Assembly (NCBI GenBank): GCA_019693395.1
Contig: JAAMXP010002625.1
Coordinates: 1 to 17,861, forward strand
Source of the DNA: Ettlia oleoabundans
Taxonomy: Eukaryota > Chlorophyta > Chlorophyceae > Chlamydomonadales
Length of the DNA: 17,861 bases
Direction: 5' to 3'
Under the pieces are notes generated by a model. The model ran no database searches. It saw nothing but the letters and a program-made list of their open reading frames with translations, and was not told where the DNA came from. Each line of letters begins with the position of its first letter. The first letter of the stretch is position 1. A program made the translations under genes and the position numbers. Positions 9,786 to 17,861 of the stretch are shown piece after piece.

Positions 9786-11469
9786 TCATGGTGCCACTTG
9801 CCTGATAATGGTCTGCACAACATTCCCGTCAAGGAACACTACTGCAAACCATGGCTGCTGCTGCAATTGGGACCCCTCCTGCACTTTCTTTTCCACCTGG
9901 AGCATCTGATTCTCCCTTGCCGCTGCCTGCTGCTGCTCCTGCAGTGGCTGCCGCTGCTGACCGTCGCCTTCCAGCTGCACACTAAGCGCCCCGCTGCCGT
10001 CCATCCTTAAAGGAACAGCAAAGCCGCGGCGTGCTATCAGCAGCAGCTGCCTGGTTGCTAATTGAAAGGCCCTGGGAAAGAGGTGGTGGGTGGCCGGGGA
10101 CCACTTTGGTGGGCAGGTGGCTGCCTGCCTTACAGCGGCCCAATCCTCTGGCTGCATTGCTGTAACAGCTGTTGCAAGTGGCCCTTCCTTGCAACAGCTA
10201 CCAGTGGGGTTGGGATCCCTGACGGGTGCTGCGCCAGCCGCCAGCAGCAGCGTGAGGGATTCACCTGCACGACGCAGCAGCCACTGCTCGTGCCCGCACC
10301 CCGCCGCGGCATGCAGCATGCTGAGCTGGCGCGACACGTGCAGCTCGCGCTGCAACTTGCGCAGCAGGACTGCCACAGCAGGCTCAGCGTGGGGCGCGCC
10401 ATCACAGCAGCTACAGTTCTTGCCAGTAGCAGCTCCTCCGTGACAGCTGCCTACATTGCTGTTGCTCCTATTGCTGTTGCTGCTACAGCAGCAGCCGGCT
10501 CTGTCAGGCGCTGTCACATCAGCTCCCCAGTCCAGCAGCCACTTCACCAGTGCTGGGTCGAAGCGGCTGCCCTCCAACAAGCTAGTGCCAAGCAAAGCAG
10601 CTGTGCAATCTGCGCGGTGGGAGAGCAGGAGGGAAATTTTGTGCCGCAGATCAGGCGTGGAACGTAAATGTATGGACTGCGCCCTACTGAAGTGCTGCAA
10701 TGTACTGCCCCACATTGTGTGCACCATGTGGCCGACACACCACACCCCTTCCCTGGGTCGAGGGATTCCTGAGCCAGCCCTCTCATTGCTTCTGCTTGCC
10801 AATGATGGCAGTGCTCCGTCGCTTTGTTTCAAACCACTGATGCACAAATCGAGGCTGCTGCTACCAAAGCATTAGGCGGTGCAAACCGCAGCGGTTAGCC
10901 GCGATTTCCCTCGCTTCATGCCAAGTGGCAGGAAGCTGCCTGGCTCACCCGACCACTTACCTGCACCGTTTGCCACCAGCAGCTCAGCCAGGCTCAAATT
11001 CCGCAGCGTCAGCGTTTTGGAGAGCGGCGTGTGCTCGCCGCTGCAATCAAGCCAGCGAATGTTTGGGTCGGCGCCCAACGACAGCAGCCGGCGCGCCAGC
11101 GGCAGCGCTTGATCGGGATCCAGCGGGCTGCATATTGCTGCTTGAAGGGGGTAGAGGAAAGCGCCTCCGAATGGGGTGAACACCCTTCTGCAAGCAAGAG
11201 AAGGTTAACCGTCGTGGAATGAAGGGCAGTGTGAGGGGGTTGCTACCGTCTCCTTGCCCGCTGCGACCCAGCGGCGGCGGTTCCGCCACCACCCACTTAT
11301 TGACGGGGAAGTCGGGAGCACCCTTAGCGGCCTGGCACGCCGCTGCTGCCACGGGGTGATCCCCTATTAGCAGCGCCGAAACCAGCTTGACGGCTTCAAT
11401 ATTCACATCCTCGGTTGACACCCCAAGGCTCAATCGGTAGAGGGATACCAAATCCTCATTCAAGATCAT
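9786..11469 (-). CDS. Ankyrin-repeat protein with C-terminal Gln-rich coil
   Basis: Three minus-strand exons give 404 aa: 11469-11297, 11187-10961 and 10600-9786. The first junction (AA|gtgggt to cag|A) yields PVNKRVFTPFGGAF and restores phase. The second acceptor is a choice: cacag at 10600 gives ANGAAALLGTSLLEG, but an upstream acceptor at ctcag (near 10780) also keeps phase and would add about 60 residues. Ankyrin helices are visible as LQAAI...ARRLLSLGADPN, TPLSKTLTLRNLSLAELLVANGA and TSLLEG...LVKWLLDWGADVTAPD; a later LTLLLAAGAAP fits a fourth, degenerate repeat. An Asn/Ser/Cys-rich insert (CCCSSNSNRSNSN) interrupts the array. Residues 304-328 carry THHLFPRAFQLATRQLLLIA, a motif also in the VHL-like protein. 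The end is a Gln/Glu-rich probable coil. Ankyrin repeats bind other proteins; the partner is unknown. An in-frame stop lies just upstream of the ATG at 11469. Confidence 0.77.
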
Positions 11470-11897
11470 CGAGTTCCGGATGTCAGCGACAGTGCATCAG
11501 TGCAACTAGCGTGACGGGTTGCAGTGTACCCATTTACGAGACTCGCCTAGGTGGCGGCGCAGGTTCCTCTCGGGTTCTCCCATCGGGCATCTGTTGGGTT
11601 ATAAACACGGCTATCACACTGTTCAGTTCATCGGTAGGCAGTCGGCCAGGGAGGTGCGCTTGTCAGGGGTGCCCGTCCACTGCGGTTGTTTTGCTCTTTG
11701 TTCAGTCAATGCATGCCGGGAAGAGATGAGGAGTCTCATCAATCACTTGTTTAGCTTACCGCACGCTTGCCAAACGCTTCTGTTGCGTGCGGGGACCTGC
11801 CGCCGTTTGCTGCCGCCGCCCGCCTTGCTGCAAGCCAACAACTCAAAGGGCTGCCCCAGTTTTCCGCCTGCAGTGGTTTGCAACTGCACACTGATCC
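11470..11897. promoter_or_regulatory. Divergent promoter region (ankyrin / acetyltransferase)
   Basis: 428 bp between the minus-strand ankyrin start (11469) and the plus-strand acetyltransferase start (11898). It must contain both promoters and 5' UTRs. I see no TATA box, no operator-like palindrome and no convincing coding exon. Open frames across it on either strand have no recognisable motif, though a short upstream exon of the ankyrin gene cannot be excluded. Confidence 0.45.
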
Positions 11898-12204
11898 ATG
11901 ATTCCTCCGGGGCACGTGCCTGGGAGGCGGGTGCGGGTGCCTGAGGGAGAGATCAGCCACAAGCAGCGGCTGCTGGCAGGTACGCCACACAGGTGTTTGG
12001 GCGTACCGCCTACCTTTGCTACATAAGTTCAGCCGTGCTGCCTGCGCGACACCTCATGCCCCGGAAACGCCCCTTTCACCACCCACTCATCGACTCCTCT
12101 TAGCCTGAAACTCTGTTTTCCATTCAGAGAAGCCTGCTGACACATGTGAGCCTCCACCCTCTTGCATTGATCTACTTTACTAAGTTGTATGCCTTTACTC
12201 CTGT

Positions 12205-12255
<51 letters not shown>

Positions 12256-14166
12256 CAGGCCAGCCTTACGATGCCTGCGACCCAGAGTTGGTAGATGACC
12301 GCATCCTGTGCCGCAAGCTGCTGCACAAGTTCAACACGGTGCTGGAGTATGATGACGTGGAGGGGCGAGCGGCGGTACTGAAGCAGCTTCTGGGAAGCTA
12401 CAACGATGGTGAGCACCCCAGCCGCAGTAAGGGTGGGCACCCAATAGAACCTCCTTGCAATATGCTGGGTGGTCCTGTTCCCTATGTGAGTGCTGGTTGT
12501 TCCTGTATTTGGCCTTGTCAGCTAGGCTGCATCTGTTGGTGGCTGTCTAGCCAGGCCTCGTTCGAACTGCCAGGCAGCTCTCGGCTTTGTCCTGGCGCTG
12601 GTGGTGGTAAACCGCCGGCACCCGCCCAAGCCAGACTGGTGTCAACCTGTTGTGAGCAGAGGCAGCAGTGGGTGTTGGCACCCTTTGACCCATACAGCAG
12701 CAGCTAGATGCAGTTTGCAGCACAGTGCATGCAGTGCACTCAAAGGGTGCGCTCAAGTATTAGAGGAGTCGATTTCCATCCCTGTCGATGCCGATGCCGC
12801 ACTCCTGCTCTGCTGCCTGCCTGCCTGCCTGCCTGGCTGCAGAGAGCCCGCCCTTCATTGAGCCTCCCTTCTACTGCGACTTTGGGTGAGTGAGTGGGCA
12901 GGCGCCACAAGGGGAGGAAAGGAGGTTGGAGCCAGCTTTGCTTGGTGTTGTGGGTGGGTGGGCTGGAAGGGAACGGGAGGGGACGGGGAGGTGGGGACGG
13001 CAATGAAAAAGAGGGATGGCTGTTCATTTCGTGATGGCACACAGAACCACTTTGGCATGGCATCTCCAGTCTACGTTACACTTTGGAAAGTGCATGATGG
13101 ATCATGCCAATCCACCCCCGGCGTTGCATTCTTGCTTTGTAGGTTGGTGTGCTCTGCATCTACATCATTGCTGCATCGCGGGCAACATCCCCAGGGTGTT
13201 GCATTCTGATGATTGTGTTGCATTTCTGTCCCGCCCTGCAGCTACAACATCCACCTGGGCAAGGGCTTCTACTGCAACTTTGGCTGCACCTTCCTAGACT
13301 GCGGCCCCGTCCACATAGGCGATCGGGTCCTGCTGGGGCCGTTTGTGCAGCTCTACCCGGGTGGGTGGGCTGGAAGTGTGCGGCAGGAAATGTCATTTGC
13401 ACAGGGGTTGGACCAGGAAGGAAGAAGTTGGCCATCTCGTGGCAACATCGCGCACATTGCAGGCTACGCCTCACGATCAACAAGTGAGGGTTGGCTGCCG
13501 CGCATTGCTGGCCCAGCCCGCCACCTTACCGCTCGTGCCTCCTCTCTGCCTCCATTTTGCAGTGGGCCATGACATCAACCCCGCTGCACGTTCTGGTGTG
13601 CATGGGCTGGAACATGCCAAGCCCATAGTCATCGGCAACGATGTGAGTTGAACACAGCACGGCACAGCACGGCACAGCACGGCGTCCTGTTCGCAGCCGC
13701 AGCACCGATGATGGCCTGTAGCACACCACATGTGTCCACCGAGTGCTATCAAGTCTCCAACCCCTTTCTCACTTGCCTTTCTTGCAGTGCTGGATAGGCG
13801 GGGGCGCCATTATCATGTAAGGACACACCCTGCAGCTGCAACGCCGCTTTTTATTGCTGTAACGTTGCTGGAAAGGGCCATCCCAACCATTCAATATCAT
13901 CTTACTGGCTGTGACATTGCGCCAACCGGTTTGGAAGAGTCTGTATCAAGGCTGCCCAAGATCTTTGCTGAATCTTGCAGTTGATGTTTCCTGATGTTGT
14001 GTTGTGCAGGCCAGGCATTACAGTTGGCGAGGGCTCCACAGTGGCGGCAGGGGCGGTGGTCACAAAGGATGTGGAGCCCTACACAGTGGTGGGAGGCAGC
14101 CCCGCCCGACTGATCAAGAGGCTGTCGCGGCCGGCTGATGGTGCAGCGGCGGGTGCAGAGGCGTAG
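11898..14166 (+). CDS. Maltose/galactoside O-acetyltransferase-type enzyme
   Basis: Seven exons, all in phase, give 219 aa: 11898-11979, 12259-12408, 12843-12885, 13242-13360, 13563-13642, 13788-13816 and 14010-14166. Enzymes of the LacA/Maa/NodL group move acetyl from acetyl-CoA to a sugar hydroxyl and work as trimers. The N-terminal Mac domain is clear ([20 protein letters not shown], then LLHKFN; about residues 20-75). The left-handed beta-helix follows, with hexapeptide-type sequence [55 protein letters not shown] and [19 protein letters not shown]. The catalytic histidine is His134 in [10 protein letters not shown], aligned with the THPLDP-type loop. It ends with the family signature [13 protein letters not shown] and a short Ala-rich tail. 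An in-frame TGA two codons upstream fixes the start. No targeting peptide is evident, so it is probably cytosolic. The true acceptor sugar is unknown. Confidence 0.92.
12205..12256 (+). repeat. (CTGC)13 microsatellite at an intron 3' end
   Basis: Thirteen perfect copies of CTGC run directly into the AG acceptor of acetyltransferase exon 2 (12259). The array therefore replaces the normal polypyrimidine tract of the intron. Confidence 0.95.
12813..12840 (+). repeat. (CTGC)7 imperfect microsatellite at an intron 3' end
   Basis: Seven tetranucleotide units, the sixth being CTGG, followed at once by the AG acceptor of acetyltransferase exon 3 (12843). It is the same motif and position as the array in the preceding intron. 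Confidence 0.9.
13653..13683 (+). repeat. Decamer tandem repeat in intron 5 of the acetyltransferase gene
   Basis: Three tandem copies of cacagcacgg sit about ten bases after the donor that follows exon 5 (13642). It is non-coding and has no obvious function. Confidence 0.85.
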
Positions 14167-14668
14167 CAACCAGCAGCCGGGCAGTGATGCGGCTTGACTA
14201 CAGGCTGGCCAGAAGAAGGTGCAGGAGATGCTGAGGACTGATCAGTTGCAGCACCCCACACCCCACCCCACACCCGGGCGGATGCGTGCAATGTCACGCG
14301 CTGCGTGTTTCCTAGCTTCAATGTGTGATAATATTGAGTATTCGTCAATCACTCATGCTCACTCGCACGACATATTCGGGTTTGACGTGCAACTGTCAAT
14401 GCTGATATCGTTATCGGGACTGTCGCTTCTTATTTTCATTGTACTCGATCAAAGCAACTGTGTGAACATGTTCAAGAGAAGGATTTGCGCAAGATTGGCA
14501 CCAGCCCGTCAGAGCCTCCAGCAGACAGTAAGAGGACAGGGAAACAACACGTAGGGTGTGGTATGGCAAGCGGCAGGGCGGGATGGCCAATCAAAGTCCA
14601 GGCTCGTTGCTTTCCTTATAATCGACTGGTTTTTGATTCCATCAAAATCCATCTGGTCTTTCTCCACC
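14167..14668. other. Convergent 3' intergenic region
   Basis: 502 bp between the acetyltransferase stop (+) and the site-1 protease stop (-). I see no gene and no TGTAA on either strand. A C/A-rich run (ccccacaccccaccccacac) lies near 14254-14275, and the part from about 14320 to 14470 is AT-richer than the surrounding DNA. Its poly(A) signals may be variants. Confidence 0.55.
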
Positions 14669-15950
14669 TCACTCATGTCGGTCCCTTTGGCCTGCTGAGC
14701 CGGAGCCAGTCCCCCACAGCGGCAGCAGCCACTTGCGGGCCTGAAGGCGCAGCGGCAGCGGTAGCGGCAGCACACGGCGGCGCCGCGACTGCCCCCACAC
14801 CACGAGCACCGCCAGCGTCAGCAATGCAGCCGCCTGTATGAGAGGAAAGTGGGTGACTGAGCCGCCGCTGCCGTTCAGGGTGCCTCTCGTCCCCCTCCCT
14901 ACAGCCTCAGCCGCCACCTGTTTGTGCATCAGGCTGTTGATACGCGCCGCCGCACCCTCTCCCCTCGGCTGCTGCTCCTTGCTGCCAGTGATGCTTGCCA
15001 CATCGACGCTGCTGGTGCTGCCTCTGCCCGCATTACTGCTGCCGCTTTCGCTCCCACCATGCGCGCCAACCTCGCCGCCACTGGTGCCCTGCTGCAGCTG
15101 CCCCTGCTTCTCCACGTGATGGGGCTGGGCCACCCCAAACTGCGCCAGGCCGCCAATATCGGGATGGTCCCGCTCATTTCCAGTACCAGCAGCAGTACCG
15201 CCCTGCCGATGGTCCCGCTCATTCCCCTCATCCCCAGCGCCAGCAGAAGTTCCACTCCGCTGCTGCTGCTGCTGTCCCTGCTGCCCCCCCTGCTGCTGTC
15301 CCTGCTGTCCCTCCAGCTGCTGCTGCTGCGCCGCACCAGAGCCGGTGCCGGCAGCAGTCCCATCCACTTGGGTGCCGCCGCCTCTGCCGCCCTTTTCGCC
15401 GCTGTTGGCGGCTGCACCGCCACCATCGGCCTGCTGCTGCTGCTGCTGCTGCTGTGGCTCTTGTTGCTGCTGTGGCTCTTGTTGCTGCTGTGGCTCCTGA
15501 TGCTGCTGCTGCTGCGGCTGCTGCTGCGGCTGCTGCTCTTGGCCAGTAGCTGCCTGCTGTGCCTGCTGAGCAGCAGCAGCCTGCTGCCCCTGCTGCTGCT
15601 GCCCCTGCTGCTGCTGCCCCTGCTGCTGCTGCTGCGGTTGCTGTGTGCCATCCTGGCCGGTGGTGACTGCGCCAACAGTAGCAGGCTGCTGTTGCTGCTG
15701 CTGCTCCTGCTGCTGCTCTAGGGTCCCTGACGCGCCACCTCCAGGCGCCACCTGTTGCTGCTGCTGAGCCGCCTGCGTGGCGCCACCTGCACCCGCCGCC
15801 CCTCCCTCTCCATCCGCCGCCGCTGCCCCCCCGCCGTCAGTCTGGGTGGTGACTGCCACCGCCACTGGCTGCCTTACCGGGCGTGACACAGGGACCTTCC
15901 ACTGCTCAAAGCTGCTGCCGTGAAACTCCAACGGTGCATTTGGGTAGCAC

Positions 15951-15985
<35 letters not shown>

Positions 15986-17861
15986 ATTAGTAGTATATCG
16001 AGGCCGTTGTGCGGCACCATAGGACAAAGGCGGGAAGGATAGGGGGGCGCTGGGGGCATGACGGGCAAGAAGTCTCTCAACCAGCTACCCAGGAGCACTT
16101 CTGACAGCGCTCCTTGTTTTGAGAGAGAGATTGAAAAGGGTTTGCTGACTTGGCACTCTCATGAGATAGTCAGGGAGATGTCCAAAAGGCTGCTTGTGAC
16201 AGAGGCTGCCTCCAAAACTTTCCAAAACGGATAAAGGAAAGCTGCTGACCTGAGCGGCTTTTGGAGCACGGGCGAGGCCTCTGTGAAGTTATAGTCAGGC
16301 CGCCGCTGTGGCAGGCCCTCAAAGGTTCCGTAGTGGTCGCCCAGCATCGCCTCCTGGGGGGTAAGGGCAGGCACATCCTGCAGTACAGGCAGTACAGGTA
16401 CCGAACATTACGGGTGGTACTGGCAGTAAAAGCCCGGCGTCCGTGGCAGTGGCGTGGGAAAAAGGCAGTACAGAGGCAGGGAGGGTGTCCAGACCACCGC
16501 CCCCCACTGTCAACGTAAGCAGGGAACCAACAATTGCAGCACTTGTTGGGGCAAACGGAAAGGCAGCCAGCCAGCCTGCCATGCAGCCAGCCAACAGTAA
16601 TACTAGCTCCTCACCTCGCCCCCGACCCATGCCAGCATCTTAGCCAGCAGCTTGAAGCATTTGCCGCGGCTGTGAGAGCTGTCTAGGCAGTTTGAGTCGC
16701 CGTATAGGCCCACACGCCCGGCGTTATGCTGCAGCAGGCCCAGCACGGGCGGGGCCGCCTTAGCCTCTTGGCCTGCACCAGTAATGACAGCGGCAAGGGC
16801 GGTTGCAGGGGAGGGAGACGCATGGGCGCCACGAGCGGCGTGAAAGAAAGCGTGAGGAATAGCGTCACGGACGGCAATATTTTGGCACCGACTGAATGCT
16901 AGCCTGTTCAAAGTATGAGACGGTATGCAAGAACGTGCGGCAACATGACAGCAGGGCTAGGATTCTACTAAAGCTGCACAAGCACCGGGGGGCAGTCCAA
17001 CAGCGCAACAATCAAGTGCTGCCTTGCGTGGTTTGCAAATCATCAGAGCTGCTTCTGCAGCGCGCACCAACCACTTCACAGCCACACACTCAAACACCCT
17101 GCACACACAGTCACATTCACACGCCCCAGCCAGCTGCTGCCCACACCCGCCGCAGCTACTGGCAAGCCCAGATCAAGCGCCAACACTCACCGTCTGCCTT
17201 CTTAGGTTCTGCCCTGTGCATCCAGGAGCCAGCTGGCATGGTCTTAATGGGCACACCGGAAGCCATGTGGAAGCTGCCCTGGACCCCCTTGATGTGCACC
17301 TCCACCTCCAAAGCACCTGAAGAGGTAACAAAGCAGAGCAGCCAGAGCTACCACATGAGGGCTAACATGTTAAAGTCCAAGGTTAGGGAAAGCAGCCCGA
17401 CGGGGGTTGACCAGCACGGCTGAATAGGATCAAGTGCCAACACAGTAGGCGGAAGGAGGCAGCCTGGGGAGGGATGGAGCACAGATTGGCAATAGCCAGT
17501 GCAGTCCGGCAGGGGGCAGATCAGGATGAAGAACGAAAACTGGGAGAACTTCAGCAAGCATGAAAACTGCAGGAGGTACAGTTTCAAGCTAGGCTCACCT
17601 GGGTCAAACGCCACGCCGTACGGTGTGAGCATGTCGTTCAAAGCGGGCACATTGGCTCCCCCTGCATCCAGAACATTGCACAGGGTCCACATGAGGGCAG
17701 GGCAGGGATAACTTTGAGGCAGCCATGGGGATGACACGGAGGTGTGGCGCTGCTGGGAACGCCAGAAGCTTCGCACGCACCTTGCTGTTTGCTAAAAGAT
17801 AACAACAGTCTGTACACCACCACCACCACTCTGTGGCTGCAACCCACTGCAAGTAGTGGTT
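14669..17861 (-). CDS. Site-1 protease (MBTPS1/SBT6.1 type), 3' part
   Basis: Minus-strand gene running off the right edge. Clear exons are 17661-17599, 17316-17191, 16772-16615, 16377-16250 and 15950-14669, all in phase, about 585 aa; a further exon probably lies between about 17815 and the edge. Site-1 protease is a Golgi subtilase that starts regulated membrane proteolysis (SREBP, ATF6; bZIP17/28 in plants). The catalytic triad is outside the window. Identity rests on C-terminal signatures: GGANVPALNDMLTPYGVAF (animals and plants: GGANIPALN), MASGVPI, and [13 protein letters not shown]...CFKLLAKML (human [21 protein letters not shown]). The last exon encodes a Gln/Gly/Ala-rich segment of over 300 residues, a membrane anchor (FPLIQAAALLTLAVLVVW, near 14805-14860) and a basic tail starting RRRR. 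In human MBTPS1 the matching part is far shorter. An acceptor-like ctcatacag before the anchor leaves room for one more intron. Confidence 0.86.
15250..15770 (-). repeat. CAG/CTG-rich low-complexity coding region (polyglutamine)
   Basis: On the minus strand this part of the site-1 protease last exon is dominated by CAG codons, giving many Gln runs (up to eight) broken by Gly, Ala, Pro, Glu, Thr and His. It includes the short repeats QEPQQQ and GQQQQ. The plus strand is CTG-rich and gives a spurious Leu-rich open frame. Confidence 0.9.
15954..15982 (+). repeat. (CA)n dinucleotide repeat before the last site-1 protease exon
   Basis: 29 bp of uninterrupted CA/AC on the plus strand. On the coding (minus) strand it is (GT)14 and ends in the GTGTGCAG acceptor of the exon starting at 15950, so it occupies the polypyrimidine-tract position. 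Confidence 0.92.

Noticed and set aside
10062..10667. Plus-strand open frame opposite the ankyrin exon
   Set aside because: Composition is that of the reverse strand of GC-rich coding sequence. The minus frame holds ankyrin helices and the shared FP motif, while this one has nothing recognisable.
11751..11990. Minus-strand open frame in the ankyrin/acetyltransferase gap
   Set aside because: It overlaps the first exon of the acetyltransferase on the other strand, has no motif, and no phase-consistent splice to the ankyrin exon 1, which has an in-frame stop just upstream of its ATG.
12205..12256. CTGC array as a CRISPR or satellite array
   Set aside because: It is a uniform 4-bp microsatellite without spacers, inside a spliceosomal intron.
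12954..13376. 16-bp repeat gtgggtgggctggaag in two introns of the acetyltransferase gene (12954-12969 and 13361-13376), as a possible introner element
   Set aside because: Similarity does not extend beyond the 16-mer, and the two copies lie at different intron positions (middle versus donor). Chance in G-rich intron starts is likely.
14924..15721. Long plus-strand open frame of 265 codons, very Leu-rich
   Set aside because: It is the antisense of the CAG-rich last exon of site-1 protease (CTG = Leu). It has no motif beyond poly-Leu and no plausible gene structure.

Overview
This is nuclear DNA of a eukaryote, most likely a green alga (Chlorophyta, perhaps a trebouxiophyte). Seven protein-coding genes can be reconstructed. 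All are split by GT-AG introns whose codon phases match across almost every junction. Coding exons are small (12 to 334 bp apart from two long final exons), and neighbouring genes are only tens to hundreds of bases apart. The chlorophyte polyadenylation signal TGTAA lies 95-145 bp past three of the stop codons. The DNA is moderately GC-rich, and CAG/CTG-type simple repeats occur in both exons and introns. I see no rRNA, tRNA, CRISPR array, operon or mobile element.

Layout from left to right. (1) 1-1473, + strand: the 3' part of an unrecognised single-pass membrane protein. (2) 1532-3013, - strand: a protein with a von Hippel-Lindau (VHL) beta domain. (3) 3265-6751, - strand: an 11-exon gene joining an N-terminal region that resembles the N domain of CDC48/NSF ATPases, a Skp1/BTB fold and a cytochrome b5 domain. 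(4) 6872-9159, + strand: Sec62, a subunit of the ER protein translocon, divergent from gene 3 across 120 bp. (5) 9786-11469, - strand: an ankyrin-repeat protein. (6) 11898-14166, + strand: a maltose/galactoside O-acetyltransferase-type hexapeptide-repeat enzyme, divergent from gene 5. (7) 14669-17861, - strand: the 3' part of site-1 protease (MBTPS1/SBT6.1), with a long glutamine-rich segment before its membrane anchor.

The genes do not form a pathway cluster, as expected for a eukaryotic chromosome. Two encode secretory-pathway membrane proteins (Sec62, site-1 protease). Two others (VHL-like, BTB/cytochrome b5) carry folds used in ubiquitin-ligase complexes. The VHL-like and ankyrin proteins share a short C-terminal motif of the form TH-(2)-FP-(2)-F-(3)-A-(2)-LLL-(3)-R-(2)-A, which may be an unnamed lineage domain. 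The least ordinary items are the triple-domain gene 3, the algal VHL domain with a partly conserved hydroxyproline pocket, the shared motif, the predicted lumenal tail of Sec62, and microsatellites that form the 3' splice-site tracts of three introns.

All gene models here are by-eye reconstructions from reading frame, splice consensus, phase and family resemblance. Domain calls come from motif memory, not from a database search.
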